Assembly (NCBI GenBank): GCA_008692225.1
Contig: VICG01000003.1
Coordinates: 985,501 to 1,049,500 of the forward strand
DNA length: 64,000 bases
Direction: 5' to 3'
Source: Monilinia fructicola
Lineage: Eukaryota; Ascomycota; Leotiomycetes; Helotiales; Sclerotiniaceae
Shown here: piece after piece, positions 23,641-36,063 of the stretch
Numbering within the stretch: position 1 is the first letter of the stretch
Layout of the letters: every line of letters begins with the position of its first letter
Position numbers and translations under genes: made by a program
The notes under the pieces: generated by a model
Told to the model about the DNA's origin: nothing
What the model saw: the letters and a program-made list of their open reading frames with translations, nothing else
Database searches by the model: none

Positions 23641-24140
23641 CATCATTATTGTATGTATATTTTTTATTTTATTTTTTTTATTTTTCGGTATATAGTATTG
23701 CTATTGGGATATATGTATTGATGTTCGAGAAGGGGGAGAGGGGGGTTAAGGGATAGATTAGCCATTTCGTCGCTTCGTTATTGTGTGGGTTGAGGTTAAT
23801 GGCGTGTTGTGGGGGAGAGTGTGAAGGATGGCGCTTTGAGGGGGGGGTTTTACTCTGTACTTGTTTTCTGGGGTGGAGGCCAGGCTGGTCGAGAATGGGA
23901 TGAATAGACAAGTCAAGGACTATACGTATTTCGCTGCGCATATGTAAATATATACATCGACATTTCTAACCAAGATCTATGGTATTTTACAAATTATCTG
24001 CCTGTGCGCCACTGCTATGCATTACGAGTCTATTGCCTCGGATTTTCCTGCGCCATATCCTTATATCAAATTTTATTCCCTCGGATCCATATTCCAGCTC
24101 CATACTTATGTCATCTCGCCTCTCAGATTCTCGCAATTCT

Positions 24141-27100
24141 TCATCCACGAACATGCCCCGAATGAGGGAACTCATCCTCCAGCTTTAATCTGACCAACAC
24201 ATTCATACTAAGCATTTCCTGCACTAACAGCTTCGCAGCATACGGCATCGTCATGGTTGAAACACCCTTTGAACTCTTGCATGTTTGACACCATCCTGAA
24301 TAACCCATCAGACCACATGTTTCACAGATATCCACCTCATGAGCATCACTACTAAGCATCAGTCTTTCGAGTAACAACTGACTAGCACCATAAGCAATAA
24401 GACAATCTCTCTCCATCTCTCCTAAACGTAGACCACCATCTCTGGATCTACCTTCTGTGGGTTGACGTGTGAGAATAGCGCGAGGACCGCGAGATCGAGA
24501 ATGCATCTTATCTTGAACCATGTGCTTGAGCTTTTTGATAGTAGATTGGACCGAAGAATACGTAGGCTGGTAAAGACTCTCCAGTGATGCCACTAGTGAC
24601 GAAATCCTTGCCGGAGTAACTGAATCCTTTGTCGATTAAGATCTTGCCCATAACATCGACATTGCTACCACCAAAACAGGTACCATATTCAAGAGAACCA
24701 TTAACAACACCAGCCTTTCCAGAGAGTAACTCCAACATCTTACCGACTGTCATACGAGACGGGAAACCGTGAGGGTTCATGATAATATCAGGGGTAACAC
24801 CCGAGTCTGCAAAAGGCATATCTTCTTGATTGACGATAATACCTACAACACCCTTTTGACCATGGCGAGATGAGAATTTGTCTCCTAGCTCAGGTCGTCT
24901 GGTTTGGCGGGTTTGAACTTTGATGACCGTGCTTTCATTCTCAGTTTGTGAGAGCATGACCTTATCGATGTAAGCATGGTCGGGTAGTTTGTAACCCATT
25001 GGTGCAGGTTTCATGTCCAGTGCGCCATAATCAGAGCCAATTCCCGATGAATTGGGATTTGAGGGCGATTCTTTATTCAGATAAGTCTCGCCAGCATTAA
25101 TTCTCTCGCCAACCATCGCAACTCCATCAACCCCCAATACTCTATGCTTTGCGATAGGTTTACCATTCTCGCCAATCTGTCTATCAGCAATACGGTCCTG
25201 AGACCTATTGGGGTACTTCTTTAGCTGCGTTGAGTATTTACGGAAAACTTGGCAACGCCCAAATCCGCGATCACAAGATGCTTTATTGAGAACAAGAGCA
25301 TCCTCAATATCGTAACCAGAAAATGACATGACGGCCACAGTTGCGTTTTTGACCAGCAGGGAGTTTATCGTACTTGATTAATTCTATCGTACGAGTCTTA
25401 ACCATAGGCTGTTGTGGGTAGACCATAAGATAAAGCAGAGTATCAATACGCGAGAATTGGTTATATGCGATGGCGCCAATAGCTTGCTTACCCATAGCAC
25501 ATTGGTATGTGTTTCTGGGAGATTGGTTGTGATGTGGGTATGGGATAAGGCCCGCAACTGCTCCCAGGACAGTGAAAGGTTCGATTTCAAGATGTGTTGT
25601 AGCTTCATTGATATAGTCCTCTTTAATAGCAATATTAGAATCGTTCTCCTCATTACAGTCAACGTATTCGAGCAGCCCCTTGTACAAGAAATCGTCGAAA
25701 TCCATCGTTCCCTTGCGAAGCTCTTCGAGATGACGTTTTGTAACCTTGGGTTTCTTATTTTCAACAATTATCAGAGGTCTACAAATTCGACCTTCGTCCG
25801 TAGCAATATGAACAGAGGTGCTGTGATGATTGATAAAAATACTGACGTACTCCGAGATACGACCCTTACGTCGAAATTTGCGAAAGGAGTTAAGGAAAGT
25901 TTTGGGTTGTCGGGTAAGAGCAAGAGGGGTACCGTTAACAAAGATAACGTAGGCACCCCTTCTCATAAATTTCCTTGCCGCTCATTGACACGATGTCCTC
26001 TGCGCCAAGAACAAATATCAAGTTTTTGACAGGCTCTTCATCATCATAAGTAGTGATGTGAGTCATGAGTGCCAAATTCTTGACCAGTCCACAAGCTTCA
26101 CCCTCAGGAGTATCGGATGTGCAAAGCATGCCAAATTGTGAAGGTTGTAAAGCTCTCGGTCCACTGACTTTCCTAGTCTTCTCAAACTGACTGCTGATTC
26201 TGGTCATCATTCCTAGAGCACTGATGTAGCTAAGCCTACTGAGGACGTGCGTGACACCTGCCCGCTCCATCTTGAATCTTTTCAAACTCCAGTTTCCTGT
26301 CGAAATAGCACGGTTCATACCAATGGTGATATAATTGCCATGAGATTGCATGTGATTGTATGCGTCGAACTCCATACCTCTGTTAGGCTTCTTTAAAACT
26401 TTATCAATATTCATCTTCAAATCAGTGTTAAATTTCTTGAACAAATCCTCAAAAAGCAATGAAAGAAGCTGCCCAGCAAGTTCCAATCGTTTGTTACCAA
26501 CATAATCTCGATCGTCAACAAGCTTGGGGTTAACCATCGCCATAAGGACTCTGCGAACCATGAAACAGATGTAAAGTGCTTTTGGCCGGAATTCTAATCC
26601 CACAACCGGAACATGGGTGATTATGATGTTTGAGAGAGCTTCGAGAGCATCACCGATAACGTTGCGACGATGAGGTTGTCCTGGTTGCCTGGCTCGACTA
26701 CCCATCTTAACGCGAGCTCCTATATATTCAAGAGCTTGGTACTGAGTATGGACACCGAGTTTGGTAGCTTCTTCAAAATTTACAGAAAACTCATCTTGAT
26801 ATCTCTCATCAGAACCAGCGACCAGAAGTAACAATTCATGATCTGATTGTATACCCATAGCTTTTAGTACAATCACGATCGGTAAAGCTTCTGTCAGGAT
26901 ATTATGCTGAAGAGAGATTCGTTCTTTTTTAAGCATGACGTAACTTTTTCGATTTGCGCTCATGTGTAGAACTGCATAAAGTTAGCGATATCAGAAAGGG
27001 GGTGGAGAGTATGCTCTAACCTAGTAACAGACGCAGAAACGATTCCTTTCTTTGGATCTGCTTCGATGATAACTCTGTTCTTGCTGAGTTGTTCTTGAAC

Positions 27101-28035
27101 AAGGATAACCTTTTCTGTGCCATTGACAATGAAATAGCCACCAGGATCCAAAGCACATTCATTCATATGAGCCATTTGGCGATCGTTTTTCCCAGCCAGC
27201 CGACATTTCGAACTTTTTAACATGATAGGCATTCTGCCAATGGCTATATTCTTCCTAGCTACAATAGTCCTTCCTCGCATGTATTTGATATCAACCCTGA
27301 TTGGCGCAGCATAGGTCATGTCGCGGAGACGACATTCGTTAGGTGTGATTTCGTTTTGCGGTTTGCGATCATCATAGTCCATTCGTTCGGGCTCACCAAC
27401 ACGAATATCAGTATATCTGCCGACTGTTAGTGGATTACACACAGACTTATACTGTACTTTTCCACTGACTCCAACCAGAAATACTTGTCTACTTCGCTGG
27501 TAACTCTTTTGTTTGCCTTCACAATATCCTTAATTTCGTGCTCGACGAAATAGTTAAAGGAGTCGATATGTTGTTTGACAAGACCCTTGACTTTCAGGAA
27601 GGCCGGTACAAGATTCCATTTATCCTAAAACAATTAGAAAGAACGCCGGAAATTTCTCAAAGGCTTTTGATACCTTCGCTGTACTGATTGGATCAGTCAA
27701 ACTCTTCCCATCGTAAAATGGCTCGAGCAAGGCCGCAAACCCCTGTAAAATTTGTCAGTAAGAACGCCAGTGATAAATTGGGAAGCATTCATACATCATC
27801 ATCTCTCTGTGGTATAGGTCTCGTGTTGACAGCTTGCTTCGGTTTCGTCACCCTCTTGCGTTTGGGATTCTCGGATTCTACTGACGGATCGTCGACTTCT
27901 TGCGCAGATTCTTGAGCCTAGATCTGAAGTAAGCTTGCTGCCATAAGAAATACGAACGGGCTTGTTTACTTTCTTCGCAGAGGTCGCTTGAGCCGTGGCC
28001 TCTACTGGTCCGGCAGCTTTCTTCTTGGGAGGCAT
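24141..28035 (-). CDS. RPC2: RNA polymerase III second-largest subunit (RPC2/RET1), frame-disrupted
   Basis: Encodes the C128-type core subunit that, with the largest subunit, forms the active centre of nuclear RNA polymerase III (tRNA, 5S and U6 transcription). Starts with [16 protein letters not shown] at 28035. Four introns: 27743-27794, 27625-27673, about 27417-27457 (exact donor uncertain) and 26972-27020. Conserved landmarks in order: [117 protein letters not shown] at the active site, and the zinc-binding [28 protein letters not shown] and the short Pol III-type C-terminus separate it from RPB2. The frame is broken by one extra base at each of A5 26945-26949, G4 25956-25959, A5 25346-25350 and A5 24532-24536, and probably at 27911-27921. 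For an essential gene this suggests sequence error. Confidence 0.93.
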
Positions 28036-30463
28036 CTTGAATTGATGAGCACTTGTATCGAGGCGATCACAGGATTCAAAAATCAAATTATTACTTAGTT
28101 CTACTGTGTGGGTCGAAGTTTATTTTACGCCTACCCCGCGAGTCAGAGAGCATAACGCTAAGATAAAAAAAACCATGCAAGGCTACCAATTGTGCAAGAT
28201 ACTCAGCCTTTCTCCCAAGGCTTCGCTGAAATCATTATCATTATCATTATCACGATAACAAACAAATTCATAGCTCGACTGGTAAAGATTACTAGGGAGG
28301 TATTATTAAACTGTGATTCTGCTTTACTGGAGATGGCATTTGAGGCCCATTGCATAGTTGCATAGTTGCATCGTTGCAGAGGTGCAGAGGTGCAGAGGTG
28401 CAGAGGTGCATCGTTTTTCATTTCCTTTAGAACTATAAGGTTATCAAAACAATAATCGAATGAAAACCCAATTCTATGAGTTTGCACTACTGTATCTGCA
28501 AGGCACGGCTACAGTAGTTCGATGGCTTTTTTTCCTTTCTAGATTGTAACGTTCTCTACCTCCTCCGTACTGGAGGTATGCTCAGAAACAGGCAATTCTT
28601 TCCCAGATTTCTAAATTTGGAGTGGTTGCTTCACCGCCAGATCTGGTTTTTGGCTCTCTTCTATGATTTGCACGCCACCGAACAAAACCCCACTCTCAAG
28701 TCACTCATAATTCAATGCTGTGACAAGTTGAATAAGGAGCTTTTGACTCGCCACTCTCGTCTTATGGCAAAAGTAATAATGATTTAGAAGAATTGCTTTC
28801 AGAAAGCGTGGTTGTGTTTTAAGGCTTCCCTGTTCCTGAGTCCTGTCCCGAGATACTGACGTTATTTTCTGTCACTTAAATTATAGTGGAGGGTTGCCTT
28901 TGATTAGAGGATATCGATTCCAAGTTGCATGCAGAAGATCGTGACCAAAATTGATTGGAGACGCATTAGGTAGATTTGGCACTCCACACATCAAGACGTT
29001 GCCACTGGCAGCTTGCGAATCAGCTCGGATCGAATGGGGAGCGGGATTGAGAAGAACTGCAGGAGGGTAATTGTGATTGTTCCTGCGAACAATTGTGGAT
29101 TCCGTACTTATAGTTTTACGGAGCTTAAGGTGCATACCTACTGTAGGTAGGTGCTGAAGTAAAGTACTTCGAGTGCAGTACTTGATGGATTAACTAACAA
29201 TCGATCTAGATAAGATCATTAGACGTCGATGAAGATACAGATACAGATACAGGATGAATTTGGGTGCATGTATGCAATGCGTCTGTTTACAGCAATGGGT
29301 TTGAAATTGAGAAGAGGCTCGAGAGGCTCGTAGATTAAGCTTGATTGATAGGTCAAAAGTATAAGTAGACCTCCCGAAGATGGGCTGGAGACCGGGGGCC
29401 GCCCCGCCTTACTTGATATCTGAGATTAGGAATAGGCCCGTGATTACCTGGGACTAGGGATTTCCTCATTCTATTCATTGTACGAGAATGCGATATATCG
29501 CATTCACATTCACGCCTCGTCAATATTTTCAAAGCTCACCGTTACCGTTGGGAATTGTAGCCAAAGAGGTTGGGCAACAAGCTGCTTTTTTATCCTGCCC
29601 TGCCAACTGTACGGAAGTTTGCTGCACGTTACTGAGAATCTCTAGACCCATGATTGATTGGCCAGAACAACTAGCTATTACCCCTCGAATCAGGGTCCAT
29701 CTGACAGTAGCAATTATTAATGTGGGAGGTGATGAAAAGGAATAATAAAAAAGGGGAGATAGTTGACGGACGAAATACATCAGCCCTTTGATCTAAATTA
29801 CATGTGTATGCAATAACATGCAGAGCAAACCAGTTGGATTTAATCCGAATTCGCCTGCTCTGTTATACGACTGTCGAGTTAACTGTCTGTACGGCTTCGT
29901 CCGGACCAGCTCATACTCGGCTGGGTGCTAATTATCATTAATCATGAAATACCTAGAAAGGGACTTTGACACTTTGCCAATAGCTTTTTCCCTGTTACCG
30001 GTGCATCTTAATTGGCCGTAACCTGTTCATTTGTACAATTCATTTGACTCAAAGAAAAAGACGCATTAATATGTATTTCGAATCTATCACAAACTAGGTA
30101 GATACTAGGTTGGTAATAATACCCTTGAAAGTATATCTTGTAAGCATCCATCCTTTGGGCACGTCCACACATCTTAGCGTGCTAGCGTAGCGTCTACCCT
30201 CGTTTAGCGCCATCGATACTCCCAACTTCTGTATACACTCATTTTGACACAACATTTCTGTTCCCGCGCCTGGCTGTCCAGGACGAGGAGGATCTTTTGG
30301 ATTGTTTTCATATTTTGTATGTAAGTCGAACTGTGAAGTTTCTGCTGGTTTATCCTTCACTCTAATCGCGCATCTCACCCCACGTCAAACCCTCACTCAC
30401 TCCAGCCAGCCTTCAATTGCGCATTTCCAAGTCTGACGGGTCACAGTCATATAGATAATCATT
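28036..30463. other. Divergent intergenic region between RPC2 and the PUF gene
   Basis: About 2.4 kb between two genes transcribed away from each other. It holds a TCATTA run (28231-28252) and a GGTGCAGA run (28376-28412). Short ORFs show no domain. It presumably contains both promoters. Confidence 0.5.
28356..28412. repeat. Short repeats (GTTGCATA; GGTGCAGA)
   Basis: Two GTTGCATA-like units are followed by about four GGTGCAGA units. It is a minor simple repeat. Confidence 0.85.
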
Positions 30464-33400
30464 ATGGCATATTCAAATAGCACTAGTGATCGAATGGACG
30501 AGCTGCGATTTCGCAGCCAGCAGTCATCGAGGAATGATGCATCTATGCTCGGCTTGGTTTCTCCTCCTCGAAATAGTAACCGAATGTCACAATCATTACA
30601 ACAGCAAGAGGGTCGTGGAGGACTGACGAGAAGATTCACGACTGATTCAGGGAGAGTGCCGACAATTTCTTCCATTACCAGCCAGCGCGGCACGCAAGAA
30701 TCTCAAGAATACGGTCCCTCGGTAAGCCAATCTAATTTGCCTACTCAACTACAAATGCTATTATACTGTAACAGCGCCCTTGGAGTTCTTGAATCTATCA
30801 TAAGATTTTTTTTCAATACCACAACATGTGCTGATATTTCATAATAGACATACCATAAAGTGCAATTGGTAAGCGATTGTTCTTCAACCACCGCGCCATC
30901 CTGATTCCAGCCTCTCATTTCCTCGATCCTGCACTCAAAAAAGCAAGATTGCATATTTTCTCCAGCTTAAATCGCTTTTCATAAGCCCCCGACACTAAAA
31001 AAAAATCCGTAGAGAGCTGACACTCCCATCAGTTAGAGAAAAAGAAACTCGAATACGAGCGACTTCGTGAACAAAAAAGGCGCTTCGAGGCGGAAATGCA
31101 ATTGCTAGACCTACAGCAACGAAGAGAAGAACAAGAATTACAGCAAATGCAAGAAGATCTTGGTAGATCTAATAACAACAACAACAACGCCGGTCATCAA
31201 TCAGAACCAACTACACCACCAGAGTATAGGGAAACTCCATCTGGATTTCCTTCCGCATTTTCCCGACCCAATAGATATTCGACATCTAGCATTACCTCTC
31301 CCCCGGGCCTCTACAACCGCCCCGGAAGGTCTGGATCTCAACTCACATCACCGCAATCCGGAATCATGCAGTCCAGACTCGTGATTGATGATAAGCTCCC
31401 TTCCAAGTCTGTACCAGGTTCACGCCGCAATTCAGATGAAGATGAAAAGGAAGAAGCAGTAAGACAAGATCCAACTAGCCATCGTTCTACCAACGCGTAC
31501 GTATTTTAGATTTCCTTGCGCTGTAATATGCACATGTCTTCCTGCACACTGCCATCAAATGTTTCTTGTCAGAAGTTCGCAGTTTCCATTAGGCTCTCTT
31601 TTAAGGCACAATATAGAGTCCGTCCACCAACCGGTGGTCTCCAAATCAATAAGCGCTTTTTATGGAGCTGCGACTTGCTTCTGACCACATAGGTATGCCA
31701 GTGGCTAGCTTCTACCTCAGTTTACTTGTTTTGCGGGTGGCTGCTGCAAGTAGGGCACTTGCACTTTAGCTTTGAGTTCATGGCATATGCGGAGCTACTT
31801 GCTCCAGATTCCCCACCCACACTTCAGATGTTTTCCTTAGCGAAGTTGCTCTCCTGGAAAAATTCTAGAAATAGCGCCTTTGGTCTTTCCCCCTGGGCTA
31901 TAATGTTTTGCGATTATACAATTCGAAGGTGAATGAGTATAGGGTTAAACCAGCAGAGATTGTGGGTATATCCAATTATCTCACTTTCTACTGCTTTGGC
32001 CTCAAGATACCTTTCAGATTATCTCGCCACTTTTGATCTACCGATATATTCACTCTACTGCATCGGACAGGAATGGTTGGATTGATTTGGCTGTCTACTC
32101 ATTATTGTCTTTTACCTCGACAATAGCCCCACGCACTAGTGCGGTCGTTCACCCAACCTTCTTTCTTCCTGAACTCTTCAACTTTTGATCTTCAACCTTT
32201 CAATTTCTGATCCTTAACAATTCTATTCTTGCTTGCTGGACAAGACTTGCATTCAAAACAGTTCCAGATTAATATCATTCTTTCCAATATCCTCAGCATA
32301 CTTTCCACGCCCTTCTTTCTCAACTCTGACCCCACTCAGCCATTAATTTAGCACTTTCGTCTTCGATCTACGAGCCTAAAATCAAGTGTATTCTTGCTAA
32401 CCTCCCCTAAGTCTCAATAGATATTCTATGCCCGTTACCAAATCTCGCAACGGTATGCACGAGATGTTATCCCTTGATCAAACCAATACCGCTCGTTTCC
32501 TCTTCGGCGAAGATGAAAGTGCTGCACCCGCAAATGTTGACAAGTACTTGAACATGAGTGCTACTGATGACAAATTCCCTATTCTTGTTCGTCGGGACGA
32601 GTATCCTGGCTTGGTAAGCAAATTTTAAAACACATTCACTCGCTTGTACTGACCTGACCGCTCTATGCAGCTTTCCGCTTCTTCTGCAGCACTTGACTTA
32701 GCCTTATCTCAATCACCTGCACCAGAATCTAATACCAATGGTTGGAATTCGTTTGCCCGCCATCGACCAAATCAACAAAGCCTTCCAATGAATAATATTC
32801 AATCTCCCCAACAGGTCGCAACTTCTGCTAGTCAATCGAGTTCTGCTGAATCTCCAATCAGTGTCCGTCCATCCTATCGTCATTCATTGGATCTGAAGTT
32901 CTTTGAAGCGCCACAGGATGGTACTGCTCAAGTAGCGTCTCCACCAAAGCACCTTCAAGCCACCCCACCTAAGCTTCAATCGTCTTATTCTGCCAACGAT
33001 ATTCCGACAGTTCGCGCATCCACGAACGGTATGCAAACCAACAACACGACACCCATTTCGCACGCTCAACAACACTTGCACAATCATAATGCTAGCTTGG
33101 GCCGCATCCCACCAAACGTCATGAATAGACTTAACCGTGAGATGACTTCTGGAGATAACGGTCCTCTGCGCGAGGCTCAGAATGGTGGCTATCAGTCAAT
33201 CCAGTCTGCTTTGCAAGCCAGTGCCGCACCATTTGGTCCAGCTTTGACACAAGGTATGTCACAAGGCTTATCGCAAGGTATGTCTCAGGCTCAAATATCG
33301 CCATCTGTAACCTCTCCTACCGGCCAGCAGAACTACCCTGGATCAGTTCCTGGCTACTACAATAATTACGGCATGCATATGATGAGCTTAGGAATGCAGA

Positions 33401-34879
33401 ACATGCAACTTGGCCAACCAATGTACCCCCCTCCAAACTCTTACAATAACTATGGCAATTCTATGTATCAACACAATGGCGGACAGAGAGATAGTCAGGC
33501 ACGAGTCATCCAACAACGTCGTCAAAATGATGGCGAAGGTAAGTTTTTGTGTACCCTGAAATTAGAACAAGCTAACACGTTTTATAGCAATGAATCGCTT
33601 TGCAAATGTAGCTCTGGAGCAACTTGGTGGCGAGATCTACGCACTTTGCAAGGATCAACATGGCTGCCGATACTTGCAAAAGAAATTGGAAGACCGCAAT
33701 CCTGAGCAAGTCCACATGATCTGGCTCGAGACAAATCAACATGTCATTGAGCTCATGACAGATCCTTTCGGCAACTACCTTTGTCAAAAGTTGCTCGAAT
33801 ACTGCAATGATGAAGAGCGCACCGTCTTGATCGAAAACGCCTCGCACGATCTGGTCCGCATCGCTCTGAACCAACACGGAACACGCGCCCTTCAAAAGAT
33901 GATCGAGTTCATCTCCACACCAGGCCAGATTCAAACAATCATCGGAGCTTTGCGATTCCGTGTCGTCGAGCTAATCCAGGACTTGAATGGCAACCACGTC
34001 ATTCAGAAGTGTCTCAACAAGCTCTCTCCAGCAGATGCACAATTCATTTTTGATGCTGTTGGACAACACTGCGTTGATGTCGGAACTCACAGACATGGCT
34101 GCTGTGTCCTTCAACGATGCATTGACCATGCTTCCGGTGATCAAAAGGCTTGGTTGATTAGACAGATTTCGAACAATGCCTTCGTATTGGTTCAGGATCC
34201 TTTTGGAAATTATGTGGTTCAATACATTCTCGATCTCAACGAACCAATCTTCACCGAGCCTTTGGTTGCTATGTTCGCAGGACGAGTTCCTCAGTTGTCA
34301 AAGCAGAAGTTTAGTTCAAACGTTATTGAGAAATGTCTTCGATGTGCTCAGGAGCCTTCAAAGGATATGTTAATTGATGAGATGCTGCAACCCAATCAAC
34401 TTGACAGTCTCTTGCGGGACTCATTCGCCAACTATGTTATTCAGACTGCGTTGGACTATGCCAATCCAAGCATGAAGACACGTCTTATTGAGGCTATCCG
34501 ACCACACCTTCCAGCGATCCGCACTACACCTTATGGTCGACGAATCCAAGCTAAGATCCAAGGTAATGAGAATCGCGGAAATACCTCGACTGGACCCACC
34601 ACTCCTAATGATAACGAGTCTGGTCAACTTGCTAGTCGTCACCAACGTGGCATATCCAACGCATCAGCCGGCCCCTTTGTCAACTCTCCTGGAGGATTTT
34701 CAAATGGCATCGGCCCTGCACCCCTTACGAATGGGTTGGTTCTTCCCGCAATTCGATCCCCAACTCAGCAAGGAGCCGGCTTTCCATCAAACGATCGCCT
34801 TACTTCACCTGCTACTGCTAATCCTTACAATTATGGTAGGTCTGGCACGCAGCCGGGGGCAGGTTCTGATTGGTTTTAA
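30464..34879 (+). CDS. Pumilio/PUF RNA-binding protein (Puf3-type)
   Basis: Six exons: 30464-30721, 30848-30868 (a 21-nt microexon encoding TYHKVQL), 31033-31496, 32421-32613, 32671-33538 and 33588-34879. All phases match, giving 1031 residues. The N-terminal half is disordered except for a charged coiled-coil (LEKKKLEYERLREQKRRF, then QQRREEQELQQMQED) and blocks seen in related fungal PUF proteins (DRMDELRFRSQQS, RRFTTDSGRVP, SMPVTKSR, DDKFPILVRRDE). The C-terminal Pumilio domain begins at MNRFANVALEQLGG and has eight repeats. Their RNA-contact tripeptides are CR/Q, NY/Q, TR/Q, NH/Q, CC/Q, NY/Q, SN/E and NY/Q, which by the PUF code predicts binding to UGU-N-UAUA. Such proteins repress or localise mRNAs in the cytoplasm, often those for mitochondrial proteins. 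The fourth intron is unusually long (924 nt). No frame breaks are present. Confidence 0.93.
32150..32420 (+). promoter_or_regulatory. Pyrimidine-rich leader-like block inside the long PUF intron
   Basis: The last ~270 bases of the 924-nt intron are rich in CTTC and TTTC words, like fungal transcription-start regions, and an in-frame ATG (MPVTKSRNG) follows at 32428. This could mark an internal promoter for a shorter PUF protein that keeps all eight repeats. There is no direct evidence of a start site. Confidence 0.3.
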
Positions 34880-36063
34880 TCCTGAACTTTCGACATCAAA
34901 TTTGGTTGATATTTCGGCATGACGATACGATTTCAACGCTTGTAACGGTACGAGGAACAATATTCACTTTCGAATCAGTCGATGGTACAGTTCATTTGGC
35001 ATTTATTCATAATTGGATTTTTATACATGACTCCTAAACTTGAATATAAGCTATTTGGACAGTTGCGTCTTCTATGGTTGTATTCACATACGATTTTAAC
35101 GGCCCTTTGTTGTTACATTAGCATCATTTTAGAGGCTTTGCATCCGTGCATGCCTTTTTTTCTCGATTTCAATTGGCGACAGCATGCATCATGGAAACGA
35201 TTTTTCCTGCGAGTTTTCCGCCTTCTTGTACCATAGCAGCTTGATCAAAAAAAAAGATCTTAGCACGATTCAATATGACATCTTCTATCTCTAGCGCAAG
35301 GTACAATACGAGCAACTGCGCAGCTCGACTTGTACCCGGATCGGCCACGACAATAGACTCGATTTTCCTTTTTCTTTAATTTCTTTGCGGTGGTTCTCTG
35401 GTTCTCGTTACTCTTTGGCGTGTCATGGTTTTTTCACTTGATAGTCATGAGCAGACATCTTGTGCCTACACCTTTCTTCTGCACTCTCTTCTCTGGGCCG
35501 TTTGTCCGATGAGAAGAAAGGCTCATCTTGTAACCTTCGAGGCTGCATTTTCTTTAGTTAGCTTGGCGTATGTTATGCATCGTCTACTTCTATTTACGCA
35601 CAAATGTGCTTCACCGAATTTCTGATGGGCAAATGGTTCATTTGAGGCTGCTAAAGATATTCTGACATTATTATTTCTTTTCTACTGGATTGGTCATGGT
35701 CTCTGACTGCAAAGCAGAAGACTTGTAACTAGAAAAGCAACAATGAAAATTCATAAAACAAAATAAATCCATAATTCCGTATGATATAATTTCGCGTATT
35801 TGAAATTCCAAAAGCATAAATGTGGCAGTTCCCAAGGTTTCCCAAATCCTCCTTTCTGGACCTTCAATGTACAGAATAGAATGATTGTGTCTGTCACGTG
35901 CCAATTGAGTGAATGAATTTTTGCTGAGTCACTAGCGAGCATGAATATCATGAATATTCAACCAAGTCGATATTTTGAACAAATCATCTAACCGCAAAAG
36001 TAGTTGAAGCATGATAATTGGTAATACAGACGAGATGAATGTTGAGTTGCCTTAAACAGAAAG
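34880..36063. other. Intergenic DNA, including the PUF 3' UTR
   Basis: About 1.2 kb between two genes in the same orientation. It is T-rich, as expected for a fungal 3' region. No ORF with a domain was seen. Confidence 0.5.

Larger units (their letters stand above)
22354..24140. other. Gene-free region between the membrane-protein and RPC2 genes
   Basis: About 1.8 kb with several microsatellites (22810-22886, 23207-23235, 23385-23448, 23471-23498, 23573-23640). Apparent ORFs encode repeat translations such as PYHTI and WYGMV and are rejected. Confidence 0.55.

Noticed and set aside
24141..28035. Identity as RPB2 (RNA polymerase II)
   Set aside because: The [22 protein letters not shown] to C-terminus layout, [22 protein letters not shown] context and short end match the Pol III subunit better.
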